From positions 5,766,001 to 5,830,000 of the forward strand of contig NZ_CP049838.1 in NCBI RefSeq assembly GCF_013085465.1: a stretch of DNA of 64,000 nt, read 5' to 3'. The notes under the pieces are model-generated. The model saw only the letters and a program-made list of their open reading frames with translations, ran no database searches and was not told the DNA's origin. Source of the DNA: Streptomyces asoensis (GTDB lineage Bacteria; Actinomycetota; Actinomycetes; Streptomycetales; Streptomycetaceae). Of the stretch, positions 33,787-42,437 are shown piece by piece. The number at the start of each line of letters is the position of its first letter. The stretch's first letter is position 1. A program made the position numbers and the translations under genes.

Positions 33787-34650
33787 TCAGCCGTTCTTGC
33801 GGGCCACTCCGCCGTAGATGCCGATCGGCGGGGCGTCTCGCTTCGGGGGCTCTTCGGGGCGCCAGTCCGGGACCGGGACCAGGCCCGGGTCGAGGAGGGT
33901 GAAGTCGCCGAAGAGGTCCAGGACGCGGGCGTGGGGGCGCAGGTTCAGGGAGGCGCTGGCCTTGTTGTAGACGGAGGCCGCGTCCTCGCGCCGGTCCTCG
34001 TGGACGTCGCCCGTGGCGTGCGACAGGACGAGGTAGGAACCGACGGGCAGCGCGTCGCGGAGTGTCGCGACGACCGCGTCCGGGTCGTCCGCGTCGGCGA
34101 GGAAGTGCACGACGGCCACCAGCAGCAGCGCCACGGGCTCGTCGAAGTCGATGATCTTGCGGACGTCGGGGTGGTCGAGGACGGCGCGCGGATCCCGCAG
34201 GTCGGCCAGGACGACCGAGGTGTGGGCGTCGGTGCCGGAATCGGTGTCGGCGTCGGCCATGAGGGCCATCGAGTGGGTGCTGACGATCGGATCGTTGTCG
34301 ACGTACGCGACCCGGGTCGCGGGGGCTATGGAGTGCGCGATCTGGTGCACGTTGGGTTCGGTGGGCAGGCCCGTGCCGATGTCGAGGATCTGCCGGACGC
34401 CGCCCTCCGCGACGACGTGCCGGACGGCGCGGTGCATGAAGTGCCGGTTGGCGCGGACCCCGTCCCGTACCTCCGGTGCCGCCTTGATGAACTGCTCGGC
34501 GGCGTCCCGGTCGACCTCGTAGTTGTCCTTCCCGCCGAGGAAGTAGTCGTACATCCGGGCGGGGTGGGGCTTGCTCGTGTCTATCTTCAAGAAGGGGCTG
34601 CCGGTGCCGCCGCTACCGGCGTCGCTGCTGCCGCTGAGGGGAGAGGTCAT
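33787..34650 (-). CDS. DUF574-family SAM-dependent methyltransferase
   Basis: 287 residues from ATG 34648-34650; a GTG 36 bases upstream is possible. The start region PARMYDYFLGGKDNYEVDRD is the DUF574 signature. The SAM site is seen in ILDIGTGLPTEPNVHQIA and RVAYVDNDPIV. ADLRDPRAVLD, VALLLVAVVHFLADADDP and the C-terminal GIYGGVARK complete it. This family is greatly expanded in actinobacteria, often beside XRE regulators, and its substrates are largely unknown. A fragment of such a regulator lies upstream. Confidence 0.92.
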   Translation of the reverse strand: MTSPLSGSSDAGSGGTGSPFLKIDTSKPHPARMYDYFLGGKDNYEVDRDAAEQFIKAAPEVRDGVRANRHFMHRAVRHVVAEGGVRQILDIGTGLPTEPNVHQIAHSIAPATRVAYVDNDPIVSTHSMALMADADTDSGTDAHTSVVLADLRDPRAVLDHPDVRKIIDFDEPVALLLVAVVHFLADADDPDAVVATLRDALPVGSYLVLSHATGDVHEDRREDAASVYNKASASLNLRPHARVLDLFGDFTLLDPGLVPVPDWRPEEPPKRDAPPIGIYGGVARKNG

Positions 34651-34852
34651 GCTGCCTGGCTCCGTCCTGGACTCGCGTCCCACCACCGGATGAACCGCCG
34701 TGAGTGACTGTCAGATCATCATTCACCATGCGGGGTCGCTCGAAGACCAGCCCCGTCCCCGCGGTGGTCGACACGTTCCGTGAACCCGAACGACCGGACC
34801 CACAGCGGGAGTTCCCGTCACGAGGGCATGCCGTCGGCCCGACCGGTCCCGG

Positions 34853-35044
34853 TCACCGCTCCATGCGGGTGTAGTAGTCGATGCTGATCCCGGCGAGGGT
34901 GGCCGGCTCCTCGCGGCGCAGACCGGGAGTGCGGCGCATGCCGGGCCCGGGCGTCGGTCCGGCGGACCGCGGGCTGGTCCGGGTGCGACGGGCGCGCAGG
35001 AAGCGCCCCAGCTCCTCGCCGCCGCTGTGCTGCTCGGGTGCCAT
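34853..35044 (-). pseudogene. N-terminal fragment of an MmyB-like XRE regulator
   Basis: 63 residues from ATG 35042-35044. LGRFLRARRTRTSP, then GMRRTPGLRREEPATLAGIS and IDYYTRMER match the start of MmyB-type Streptomyces regulators, whose helix-turn-helix begins TPGLRREEVA and normally runs on through YYTRLEQGR. Here a TGA follows directly after MER, and the frames beyond give only unrelated Pro/Arg-rich sequence. The MmyB-like sensor domain (about 200 residues) is gone. I read it as a truncated gene. Confidence 0.6.
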
Positions 35045-35294
35045 GACGCCGGTGTCTCCCCGACGCCACCGTGACACGCCCGGTCAGGGGGCCCTGTCAC
35101 ACCCCCGCCGGCCGCTCCCCGGCACATCTCGGCCTGCCTGCGGTCGGCGTACGGCGGCAGGCTGGACATCGTCGTGGCGTGTCCGCATGGAGCACCGACC
35201 GTGAGGCGCCGCCGTCCGACGGGTACGGCTGCATGGGGCCGTGGCCACGACGGCCGGTCCGGAGCGGGCGACCGACGACGAGAGGCGGCGATCG

Positions 35295-35378
35295 ATGCGG
35301 TACATCAAGCCGGGTGGCCTGCGACTTTCCCGGATCGGACCGGCCGCGACAACACCCCGGCCGACGGCGTCCGGCTGA
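35295..35378 (+). pseudogene. N-terminal fragment of a second aldo/keto reductase
   Basis: ATG 35295 opens 27 codons reading [18 protein letters not shown], then a stop at 35376-35378. The first 15 residues match the usual start of aldo/keto reductases of another subfamily (M-x-Y-x-x-x-G-x-x-x-S-x-I-G). No barrel remains. Between the methyltransferase start and the intact reductase start (34651-35488) only this fragment and the MmyB fragment are recognisable. Confidence 0.4.
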
Positions 35379-35488
35379 CCGCCGAGTATCGGGACACTCG
35401 ACAGCCCGCCCCCCACCGGGGAAACCCACCGAGGAGAGCGGCCCACGCCCTCCTCCCATCCCCCCTACACACACGTGAGGAAACGCGC

Positions 35489-36346
35489 ATGCAGACCGTC
35501 AGCACCGTCACCCTGAACAACGGCGTCGAGATGCCCGTCCTCGGCTTCGGCGTCTACCAGATTCCGCCCGAGCAGACCGAGCAGGCCGTCAGCGACGCCC
35601 TCGCCGCCGGCTACCGCGCGCTCGACACCGCGGCCGCGTACGGCAACGAGGAGGCCGTCGGCCGCGCGATCAGGAGCAGCGGCGTCCCGCGCGAGGAACT
35701 GTTCGTCACCACCAAGCTGTGGATCTCCGACGCCGGCGAGGACCGGGCCGCGCGCGCCTTCGACACCTCGCTGCGCAAGCTCGGCCTGGACCACCTCGAC
35801 CTGTATCTGATCCACCAGCCCTACGGCGACGTCTACGGCTCCTGGCGCGCCATGGAGCGCCTGCACGCCGAGGGTCTCGCCCGGGCCATCGGCGTCTCGA
35901 ACTTCCACGCCGACCGGCTCGTGGACCTGATCGACCACAACGAGGTCACGCCGGCGGTCAACCAGATCGAGACCCACCCCTTCCACCAGCGCGCCGACGA
36001 CCAGGCGATCATGCGCGAGCGCGGGGTCCAGATCGAGTCGTGGGGCCCCTTCGCCGAGGGCCGCAACAACCTCTTCACCCACCCGGTGCTCAGCGAGATC
36101 GCCACCGCGCACGGCAAGTCCGTGGCGCAGGTCGTGCTGCGCTGGCTCATCCAGCGCGATGTCGTCGTGATCCCCAAGTCGGTCCGAGCCGATCGCATGG
36201 CGGAGAACATCGACGTCTTCGACTTCCGGCTCACCGACGACCAGATGGCCGCCGTCGCCGCCATGGACACCGGGGAGTCCCTGTTCTTCGACCACCGCGA
36301 CCCGGCCGTGGTCAGCCGCCTCGGCACGGTCACCCTCGACGCCTGA
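35489..36346 (+). CDS. aldo/keto reductase (2,5-diketo-gluconate reductase-like)
   Basis: 285 residues, NADPH-dependent TIM barrel. It has the AKR5-like series: [20 protein letters not shown], the catalytic Asp and Tyr in [19 protein letters not shown], Lys in ELFVTTKLW, His in [10 protein letters not shown], and the NADPH-binding [21 protein letters not shown]. It probably reduces small aldehydes or ketones. ATG 35489 follows GTGAGGAAAC. A bidirectional hairpin follows. Confidence 0.93.
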   Translation: MQTVSTVTLNNGVEMPVLGFGVYQIPPEQTEQAVSDALAAGYRALDTAAAYGNEEAVGRAIRSSGVPREELFVTTKLWISDAGEDRAARAFDTSLRKLGLDHLDLYLIHQPYGDVYGSWRAMERLHAEGLARAIGVSNFHADRLVDLIDHNEVTPAVNQIETHPFHQRADDQAIMRERGVQIESWGPFAEGRNNLFTHPVLSEIATAHGKSVAQVVLRWLIQRDVVVIPKSVRADRMAENIDVFDFRLTDDQMAAVAAMDTGESLFFDHRDPAVVSRLGTVTLDA

Positions 36347-36376
36347 CGGCCTCGAGCGCACCGCACCCACCGAAAA

Positions 36377-36400
36377 GGGCGAGGTCCGAGGACCTCGCCC
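36377..36400. terminator. perfect 10-bp hairpin between convergent genes
   Basis: GGGCGAGGTC (36377-36386) and GACCTCGCCC (36391-36400) are exact complements around CGAG; an AAAA run precedes it, which would be a U-tract for the minus-strand transcript. Confidence 0.75.
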
Positions 36401-36420
36401 GCCACCGATGAGCCCTCAGC

Positions 36421-37119
36421 TCACGGCCAGACCAGACAGTACGGCTGATGCCCCGCCTCATGCAGGCGGTGGCTGAAGTCCTGCCACTCGTGCAGCAGCT
36501 GGTACACGTTGAACGCGTCCCGGGGGCCGCCCCGGTCCGGGACCGTCGACCAGATGAAGGCCGCCGCGCCCACCGCTTCCTCGCCGATGTCCCGCAGCGG
36601 ATCCACGACCGTCATGGGGAGCTTCACCACGGCGTAGTCGGGATGGAGGACGACCAGTTCGAGCGGGGGCACCTTGCTGAGGGGGACGCCTTCGATGCCG
36701 GTCAGCACCATCGCGGCCATCGTCTCCGGCTTGATCTTGGTGAACATGCCGTTCATGCCGAGCTCGTCGCCGCCGAGTTCCTCAGGGCGCATCGAGATCG
36801 GGACGCGGGCCGCGGTCGCGCCGTCGGGCGCGCCGAAGTACTTGTACGTCACCCCCACCCGACCACCATTCCTGCTCCCGGCCCGGAGGGGATCGATCCG
36901 CTGCTCGACTCGCCGGTCGATCTGCTCGAACCGCTCGATGTGGTCGATTCGGTCGATCTGATCGATTCGGTCGATCCGCTCGGGCTCACTCGGTACACCT
37001 TGTGCCTGCGTCTGACGTGCTTCGTTGGCTTCCTCCGCGTCGCGCCGGTGCTTCCCCCGCCGGGCACGTCGAGGACCCAGGTCGTCAGTCCCCTCGCCCA
37101 GTCCGCCACCGCGATGCAT
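36421..37119 (-). CDS. conserved actinobacterial hypothetical protein, repeat-rich N-terminus
   Basis: 232 residues from ATG 37117-37119. Residues 88-232 (VGVTYKYFGAPDGATAARV onward, with FTKIKPETMAAMVLTGIEGV and a Trp-rich end) form a compact conserved domain with no known function. The first 87 residues are charged and contain a three-residue Ile-Asp-Arg-type repeat (RIDRIDQIDRIDHIERFEQI) that could form a charged helix. A GTG at 36858, with AGGA upstream, would give only the conserved domain. It sits divergently upstream of hemL, as I recall for S. coelicolor, suggesting a conserved neighbourhood. The 302-base gap to hemL contains only the direct repeat AGTCGGAGA/GGTCGGAGA and a possible TACCCT -10 at 37357. 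Confidence 0.75.
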   Translation of the reverse strand: MHRGGGLGEGTDDLGPRRARRGKHRRDAEEANEARQTQAQGVPSEPERIDRIDQIDRIDHIERFEQIDRRVEQRIDPLRAGSRNGGRVGVTYKYFGAPDGATAARVPISMRPEELGGDELGMNGMFTKIKPETMAAMVLTGIEGVPLSKVPPLELVVLHPDYAVVKLPMTVVDPLRDIGEEAVGAAAFIWSTVPDRGGPRDAFNVYQLLHEWQDFSHRLHEAGHQPYCLVWP

Positions 37120-37421
37120 ATCTCCACCCGACTGCTTTTCTAGGACGCGTGGCCCCCGCCGCGCAACCCGATCATCGTGTCAGTGACCTCCCCCACGGCC
37201 GCCCGCCGAAACGTGCGTTGAAACACCTGTCCGCAGGATCTTCGCAGCCACTGGACACACGGTCGGTGTGAGCTACGTCTATCAGGCCCGTTCCGACTCA
37301 GTTTCGCAGATGGTGAAGGCGGATGACGGCCCCGCCGGCCCCGATCGCCGCTGGCCTACCCTGGGAGGTCACTGACAACCGGAGTCCAGCAAGTCGGAGA
37401 AGGTCGGAGAAGTCGCAGGTC

Positions 37422-38741
37422 ATGAGCGAACTGCCCTATTCATACGATGCGCCTGTATCGCAGGCACTGTTCGACCGTGCGTCCGCCGTCACGCCGGGGG
37501 GTGTGAACTCGCCGGTGCGCGCGTTCCGCGCCGTGGGCGGCACGCCCCGGTTCATGGTGTCCGGCACCGGCCCGTATCTCACGGACGCCGACGGCCGGGA
37601 GTACGTCGACCTGGTCTGTTCCTGGGGGCCCATGATCCTCGGGCACTCGCACCCCGAGGTGATCGCCGCCGTGCGGGAGGCCGTCTCGCGCGGTACCTCC
37701 TTCGGTACGCCCGGTGAGGGCGAGGTCGCGCTCGCCGAGGAGATGGTCGCCCGGATCGGGCCCCTGGAGCAGGTGCGGCTCGTCTCCAGCGGCACCGAGG
37801 CCACCATGTCGGCCATCCGGCTGGCCCGCGGGTTCACCCGGCGCACCAAGGTGATCAAGTTCGCCGGCTGCTACCACGGGCATGTCGACTCGCTCCTCGC
37901 GGCGGCCGGCTCCGGGGTCGCGACCTTCGCGCTTCCCGACACCCCCGGCGTCACCGGCGCGCAGGCCGGAGACACCATCGTCCTGCCGTACAACGACCTC
38001 GAGGCCGTGCAGGAGGCCTTCCACCGGCACCCCGGCGAGATCGCCTGTGTGATCACCGAGGCCTCGCCGGGCAACATGGGGGTCGTGCCGCCCCTTCCCG
38101 GCTTCAACCAGGGGCTCAAGGACGCCTGCCAGAACAACGGCGCGCTCTTCATCTCCGACGAGGTCATGACCGGGTTCCGGACCAGCCGGGCCGGTTGGTA
38201 CGGGATCGACGGCGTGCGGCCCGACCTCATGACCTTCGGGAAGGTCATGGGCGGCGGCTTCCCCGCCGCGGCCTTCGGCGGGCGGGCGGACGTCATGGCG
38301 CACCTCGCCCCCGCCGGGCCCGTCTACCAGGCCGGCACCCTCTCCGGGAACCCCGTGGCGACCGCCGCCGGGCTCGCCCAGCTCCGGCTCCTCGACGATG
38401 CCGCCTACGCCCGGATCGACGACGTCTCCACCCGGATCCAGTCCCTGGTGTCGGAGGCGCTGACCAAGGAGGGTGTCGCGCACACGCTCCAGAGCGCCTC
38501 CAACATGTTCTCCGTCTTCTTCACGGACCGGCCGGTCCGTGACTACGAGGACGCGAAGGCGCAGGAGTCGTTCCGCTTCACCGCCTTCTTCCACTCGCTG
38601 CTGGCGAACGGCGTGTACCTGCCGCCGTCGTCCTTCGAGTCCTGGTTCGTGTCCACGGCCCACGACGACCGGGCCGTCCAGAGAATCGCCGACGCCCTCC
38701 CGGCGGCGGCCCGAGCGGCTGCGGAGGCCACAGCGGCATGA
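37422..38741 (+). CDS. hemL: glutamate-1-semialdehyde 2,1-aminomutase
   Basis: 439 residues. PLP enzyme that converts glutamate-1-semialdehyde to 5-aminolevulinate, the last step of the C5 route into haem, sirohaem and cobalamin. The family pattern is complete: [21 protein letters not shown] at the start, [36 protein letters not shown] with the PLP-binding Asp246, and Lys274 in [13 protein letters not shown]. The end is Ala-rich. ATG 37422 is the first codon of the conserved N-terminus ([17 protein letters not shown]). The next gene overlaps its stop. Confidence 0.96.
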   Translation: MSELPYSYDAPVSQALFDRASAVTPGGVNSPVRAFRAVGGTPRFMVSGTGPYLTDADGREYVDLVCSWGPMILGHSHPEVIAAVREAVSRGTSFGTPGEGEVALAEEMVARIGPLEQVRLVSSGTEATMSAIRLARGFTRRTKVIKFAGCYHGHVDSLLAAAGSGVATFALPDTPGVTGAQAGDTIVLPYNDLEAVQEAFHRHPGEIACVITEASPGNMGVVPPLPGFNQGLKDACQNNGALFISDEVMTGFRTSRAGWYGIDGVRPDLMTFGKVMGGGFPAAAFGGRADVMAHLAPAGPVYQAGTLSGNPVATAAGLAQLRLLDDAAYARIDDVSTRIQSLVSEALTKEGVAHTLQSASNMFSVFFTDRPVRDYEDAKAQESFRFTAFFHSLLANGVYLPPSSFESWFVSTAHDDRAVQRIADALPAAARAAAEATAA

Positions 38742-39487
38742 CCACCCCGGAAAACGCCCGAGCGAACGCCCCCGAGAGCGCCTTCGAGGGCGCCTTCGAG
38801 AACACCGCGGGCAACAAGGACCTCACCGTCGTCCACCTCATGCGGCACGGTGAGGTCGACAACCCCGACGGGGTGCTCTACGGCCGTCTCGACGGCTACC
38901 ACCTCTCCGAGCTGGGCCGGCAGATGGCGGACCGGGTCGCCGAGCACCTCGCCTCCCGTGACGTCACCCACGTCGTCGCCTCCCCGCTGGAGCGGGCGCA
39001 GGAGACGGCGACGCCGATCGCCAAGGCGCACGGGCTCGACCTGGCCACCGACGCGCGGCTTCTGGAGGCGGAGAACGTCTTCCAGGGCAAGACCTTCGGC
39101 GTCGGGGACGGGGCGCTGCGCCGGCCCGAGAACTGGAAGCACCTCGTCAACCCGTTCAAGCCGTCCTGGGGCGAGCCGTACGTCGACCAGGTCGTCCGGA
39201 TGATGGGCGCGCTGGACGCGGCGAAGGACGCGGCCCGCGGGCACGAGGCGGTGCTCGTCAGCCATCAGCTGCCGATCTGGATCGTGCGGTCCTACGTCGA
39301 GCGGCGGCGGCTGTGGCACGACCCGCGCAAGCGGCAGTGCACGCTCGCCTCGCTGACGACCTTCACGTACCAGGGCGACAGGATCGTGTCCGTCGGCTAC
39401 AGCGAGCCCGCCATCGATCTGGTGCCCGCCCATCTCCGGGCCGGCGCCAAGCCGGTGCAGGGGAAGGGCAAGGCCTTCGGGGCGTAG
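38738..39487 (+). CDS. histidine phosphatase (phosphoglycerate mutase-like)
   Basis: 249 residues; ATG overlaps the hemL stop (ATGA). The catalytic motif [12 protein letters not shown] is near residue 35, followed by [12 protein letters not shown], a second arginine in [13 protein letters not shown], and the second catalytic histidine in [16 protein letters not shown]. It belongs to the broad acid phosphatase/mutase group; the substrate is unknown. The coupling to hemL suggests a housekeeping role in this cluster. The first 30 residues are Ala/Glu-rich and not conserved. Confidence 0.9.
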   Translation: MTTPENARANAPESAFEGAFENTAGNKDLTVVHLMRHGEVDNPDGVLYGRLDGYHLSELGRQMADRVAEHLASRDVTHVVASPLERAQETATPIAKAHGLDLATDARLLEAENVFQGKTFGVGDGALRRPENWKHLVNPFKPSWGEPYVDQVVRMMGALDAAKDAARGHEAVLVSHQLPIWIVRSYVERRRLWHDPRKRQCTLASLTTFTYQGDRIVSVGYSEPAIDLVPAHLRAGAKPVQGKGKAFGA

Positions 39488-39661
39488 GCCCACCGCTCGG
39501 CCGGATCCGTCCACCGGGACCCGTCCACCGGAATCCCCGGCCGGATGCCGTGGCTGAAATAAGCCCCTCTGTTACGGAATCCGGAACTATCGGCGGAACC
39601 TCCTCGTTCGTCACGTCCTCTGAATGGGTGACCATCGGAAAATGTGACGAACGGGGTTGCC

Positions 39662-40963
39662 ATGCGCGCCATCACCCGAAGGGGAGCACTCGGACTCGGT
39701 GCCGGGGCCGCCGCCGCTGCCGGACTCGTGGGCTGCGGCAGCCTCACGAACTCGGACGGGCCGAGCACCCCCGGCGGTTCCAGTGGCTCCGGCAAGCCCT
39801 CCGGCAGCGCCAGTCCGAAGGCCACCGCCCGCCCCATCGGTGACGGTTCCACCTCCTTCACCGGCAAGCAGCCCCACCAGCCGGCCAAGCCCGTGCCGCT
39901 CCAGCCGGGCGAGGAGCCGCCGCAGTTCGTCGTCTTCTCCTGGGACGGGGCCGGCGAGGTCGGCAACGGACTCTTCACGCGCTTCCTCGACCTCGCCAAG
40001 GAGCACGGCGCGAGCATGACCTTCTTCCTCTCCGGGCTTTATCTGCTGCCCGAGTCGAAGAAGCGGCTCTACGACCCGCCGAACAACCCGCGCGGCGCGT
40101 CCGACATCGGCTACCTCACCGACGAGCACGTCAGGATGACGCTCGACGGCGTCCGTCGCGCCTGGCTCGAGGGGCACGAGATAGGCACCCACTTCAACGG
40201 GCACTTCTGCTCCGGGAACGGGACCGTCGGCAACTGGACGCCCCAGCAGTGGCGCAGCGAGATAGACCAGGCGAAGTCGTTCGTGAAGGAGTGGCGGACC
40301 AACACCGGCTGGAGCGACCAGCCCGCGCTGCCCTTCGACTACGACAAGGAACTCGTCGGCGGCCGGACGCCCTGTCTGCTCGGCCAGGACAATCTGCTGC
40401 CCACCGCCCGCGCCCTCGGCTGGCGCTACGACGCCTCCTCGCCGGGCGGGCGTCAGGTGTGGCCGCAGAAGAAGGACGGGATCTGGGATCTGCCGTTGCA
40501 GCAGATACCTTTCCCCGGCCGCGGTTTCGAGGTCCTCTCGATGGACTACAACATGCTCGCCAACCAGTCGATCAACTCGACCAAGGCGCCCAGCCACAAC
40601 TACCCGGGCTGGCGGCAGCAGTCCTCGCAGGCGTACATACAGGGATTCAAGCGGGCATTCGAGACGAACCGCGCGCCCTTCTTCGTCGGCAACCACTTCG
40701 AGCAGTGGAACGGCGGCATCTACATGGACGCCGTCGAGGAGGCCTTCAAGCACATCGCGCGCGAGAAGGAGAAGGGCGCGGACGTGCGGCTGGTCTCCTT
40801 CCGGCAGTTCACGGACTGGATCGACGTCCAGAAGCCGGAGGTCCTCGAGAAGCTGCGCACCCTTGACGTCGGGCAGCAGCCGGCCGGCGGCTGGAAGACT
40901 TTCCTGGCCGCGAGCACCCCCTCCGCGTCCACCTCCACGGGTACCGCTGCCAACGCCGCCTGA
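39662..40963 (+). CDS. secreted lipoprotein with a polysaccharide deacetylase-like domain
   Basis: 433 residues. MRAITRRGALGLGAGAAAAAG with twin arginines and lipobox LVGC suggests a Tat-exported lipoprotein. After a Ser/Gly/Pro linker the domain reads FVVFSWDGAGEVGNG, ASMTFFLSGLYLLPES, AWLEGHEIGTHFNGHFC and later FFVGNHFEQWNGGIYMDA. This follows the order of carbohydrate esterase 4 (NodB) motifs, with Asp-Gly first and His-x-x-x-His in THFNGH, but with a long insert. Cell-wall or exopolysaccharide modification is likely; the exact substrate is unknown. It precedes the cytochrome c maturation genes by 66 bases. Confidence 0.78.
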   Translation: MRAITRRGALGLGAGAAAAAGLVGCGSLTNSDGPSTPGGSSGSGKPSGSASPKATARPIGDGSTSFTGKQPHQPAKPVPLQPGEEPPQFVVFSWDGAGEVGNGLFTRFLDLAKEHGASMTFFLSGLYLLPESKKRLYDPPNNPRGASDIGYLTDEHVRMTLDGVRRAWLEGHEIGTHFNGHFCSGNGTVGNWTPQQWRSEIDQAKSFVKEWRTNTGWSDQPALPFDYDKELVGGRTPCLLGQDNLLPTARALGWRYDASSPGGRQVWPQKKDGIWDLPLQQIPFPGRGFEVLSMDYNMLANQSINSTKAPSHNYPGWRQQSSQAYIQGFKRAFETNRAPFFVGNHFEQWNGGIYMDAVEEAFKHIAREKEKGADVRLVSFRQFTDWIDVQKPEVLEKLRTLDVGQQPAGGWKTFLAASTPSASTSTGTAANAA

Positions 40964-41029
40964 AATGGGGTTTTCTCCCCGCAAGGGGGGTGCTCAAGAT
41001 CCTCGGAACGGGCATGCGAAACTTTTCAC

Positions 41030-41662
41030 ATGAGTGCCGCCAGCCGCGCCCCCCTGTGCTCGACCAGCCGGAACCGTTCGCGCCGTGCCGCCCTGACCGC
41101 GGCCGCAGGCGGAGCCGTCGCCGCACTGCTGCTGTCCGCCTGCACCTCCGGAGGCACCGCCGGGGGAGGCGGTGACACCAACTTCGTGATGGGCAAGGAC
41201 GGCATCTCCACCGCCAAGAAGGGGACGCGCGCCGCGGCCCCCGACCTGTCCGGCAAGAGCGTCGCCGGAGGACAGCTCGACATCGCCGCCTACAAGGGCA
41301 AGGTCGTCGTCCTCAACGTATGGGGCTCCTGGTGCGCTCCGTGCCGTGCCGAGGCGCCGGGCTTCCAGAAGGTCTACACGGACCTCAAGGACCAGGGTGT
41401 GCAGTTCGTCGGCATCAACACCCTCGACACCAGCAACGACAACGCCCTCGCCTTCGAGAAGCAGCAGGGCATCACCTACCCCAGCCTGTCCGACCCGAAG
41501 GGCAAGCTGCTGCTGCGCTTCAAGAAGGGCACGCTCAGCCTCCAGGCCATCCCCTCCACGCTGGTCATCGACCGGGAGGGCAAGATCGCGGCCCGGTCGC
41601 TGGCCGCGCTCAGCGAGGACAGGCTGCGCAAGATGATCGCGCCCGTCCTCGCGGAGAAGTGA
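41030..41662 (+). CDS. TlpA/ResA-like thioredoxin lipoprotein
   Basis: 210 residues. A basic leader and lipobox LSAC (about residue 38) anchor a thioredoxin domain outside the membrane; GSWCAPCRAEAPGFQKVY holds the redox pair CAPC, and GITYPSLSDPKGKLLLRF leads to the cis-proline region AIPSTLVIDREGKI. ResA-type proteins reduce the haem-binding cysteines of apocytochrome c. It is followed by the electron donor CcdA and the haem ligase genes, so the role is well supported by context. The stop is one base before the ccdA GTG. Confidence 0.93.
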   Translation: MSAASRAPLCSTSRNRSRRAALTAAAGGAVAALLLSACTSGGTAGGGGDTNFVMGKDGISTAKKGTRAAAPDLSGKSVAGGQLDIAAYKGKVVVLNVWGSWCAPCRAEAPGFQKVYTDLKDQGVQFVGINTLDTSNDNALAFEKQQGITYPSLSDPKGKLLLRFKKGTLSLQAIPSTLVIDREGKIAARSLAALSEDRLRKMIAPVLAEK

Positions 41663-41663
41663 C

Positions 41664-42434
41664 GTGAGCGCGGTCACCACGCTCGCCGCGACGGGTTACA
41701 ACGACACCGTGCTCAACGGTGCGTTGCTGGTCGCGCTGCCGATCGCGCTGCTCGGCGGGCTCGTCTCCTTCTTCTCGCCGTGCGTCCTGCCGCTCGTCCC
41801 CGGCTATCTGTCGTACGTCACCGGCGTCGCCGGCACCGACCTGGCCGAGGCCCGCCGCGGGCGGATGGTCGCCGGCGCCTCGCTCTTCGTCCTCGGCTTC
41901 ACCGCCGTGTTCGTCTCCAGCGGGGCCCTGTTCGGTTACTTCGGCGAGAACCTCCAGGCCAACCAGGATGTCCTGTCCAAGGTGCTGGGTGTGCTCATGA
42001 TCCTCATGGGCGTCTTCTTCATGGGGCTGATGCCCTGGATGACCCAGCGGGAGTTCCGCTTCCACAAGAGGCCCGTCGCCGGACTGGCCGGCGCCCCGCT
42101 GCTCGGCGCGCTGTTCGGCATCGGCTGGACCCCGTGCATCGGCCCGACCCTCGCCTCCGTGATCGCCCTCTCCTCCCAGCAGGGAAGCGCGGGCCGCGGT
42201 GCCATACTGACCGTCGCCTACTGCCTCGGCCTCGGTGTGCCCTTCGTGCTCGCCGCGGTCGCCTTCCGCAAGGCGCTCGGCGCCTTCGGCTGGGTCAAGC
42301 GTCACTACGCCTGGGTGATGCGGATCGGCGGCACGATGATGATCGTGACCGGTCTGCTGCTGCTGACCGGTGCCTGGGACCGCCTTGTGCAGGACATCCA
42401 GTCCTGGTCCGTCGGCTTCACTGTGGGGATCTGA
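41664..42434 (+). CDS. ccdA: cytochrome c biogenesis protein CcdA
   Basis: 256 residues with six membrane helices. SFFSPCVLPLVPGYLSYVTG in helix 1 and GIGWTPCIGPTLASVIALSS in helix 4 carry the two functional cysteines that pass electrons from cytoplasmic thioredoxin to ResA-like proteins outside. GTG 41664 sits immediately after the previous stop. The gene is part of the four-gene System II operon. Confidence 0.95.
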   Translation: MSAVTTLAATGYNDTVLNGALLVALPIALLGGLVSFFSPCVLPLVPGYLSYVTGVAGTDLAEARRGRMVAGASLFVLGFTAVFVSSGALFGYFGENLQANQDVLSKVLGVLMILMGVFFMGLMPWMTQREFRFHKRPVAGLAGAPLLGALFGIGWTPCIGPTLASVIALSSQQGSAGRGAILTVAYCLGLGVPFVLAAVAFRKALGAFGWVKRHYAWVMRIGGTMMIVTGLLLLTGAWDRLVQDIQSWSVGFTVGI

Positions 42435-42437
42435 TTC

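Noticed and set aside
37141..37421. Possible small RNA or riboswitch before hemL.
   Set aside because: I looked for conserved stems and found only short direct repeats (AGTCGGAGA/GGTCGGAGA) and a TACCCT hexamer; no known fold is recognisable by eye.
40964..41029. Small hairpin TCCCCGCAAGGGGGG between the deacetylase-like and TlpA-like genes.
   Set aside because: The stem is only 4-5 bases with a 4-base loop, too weak to call a terminator, and the genes are likely cotranscribed.
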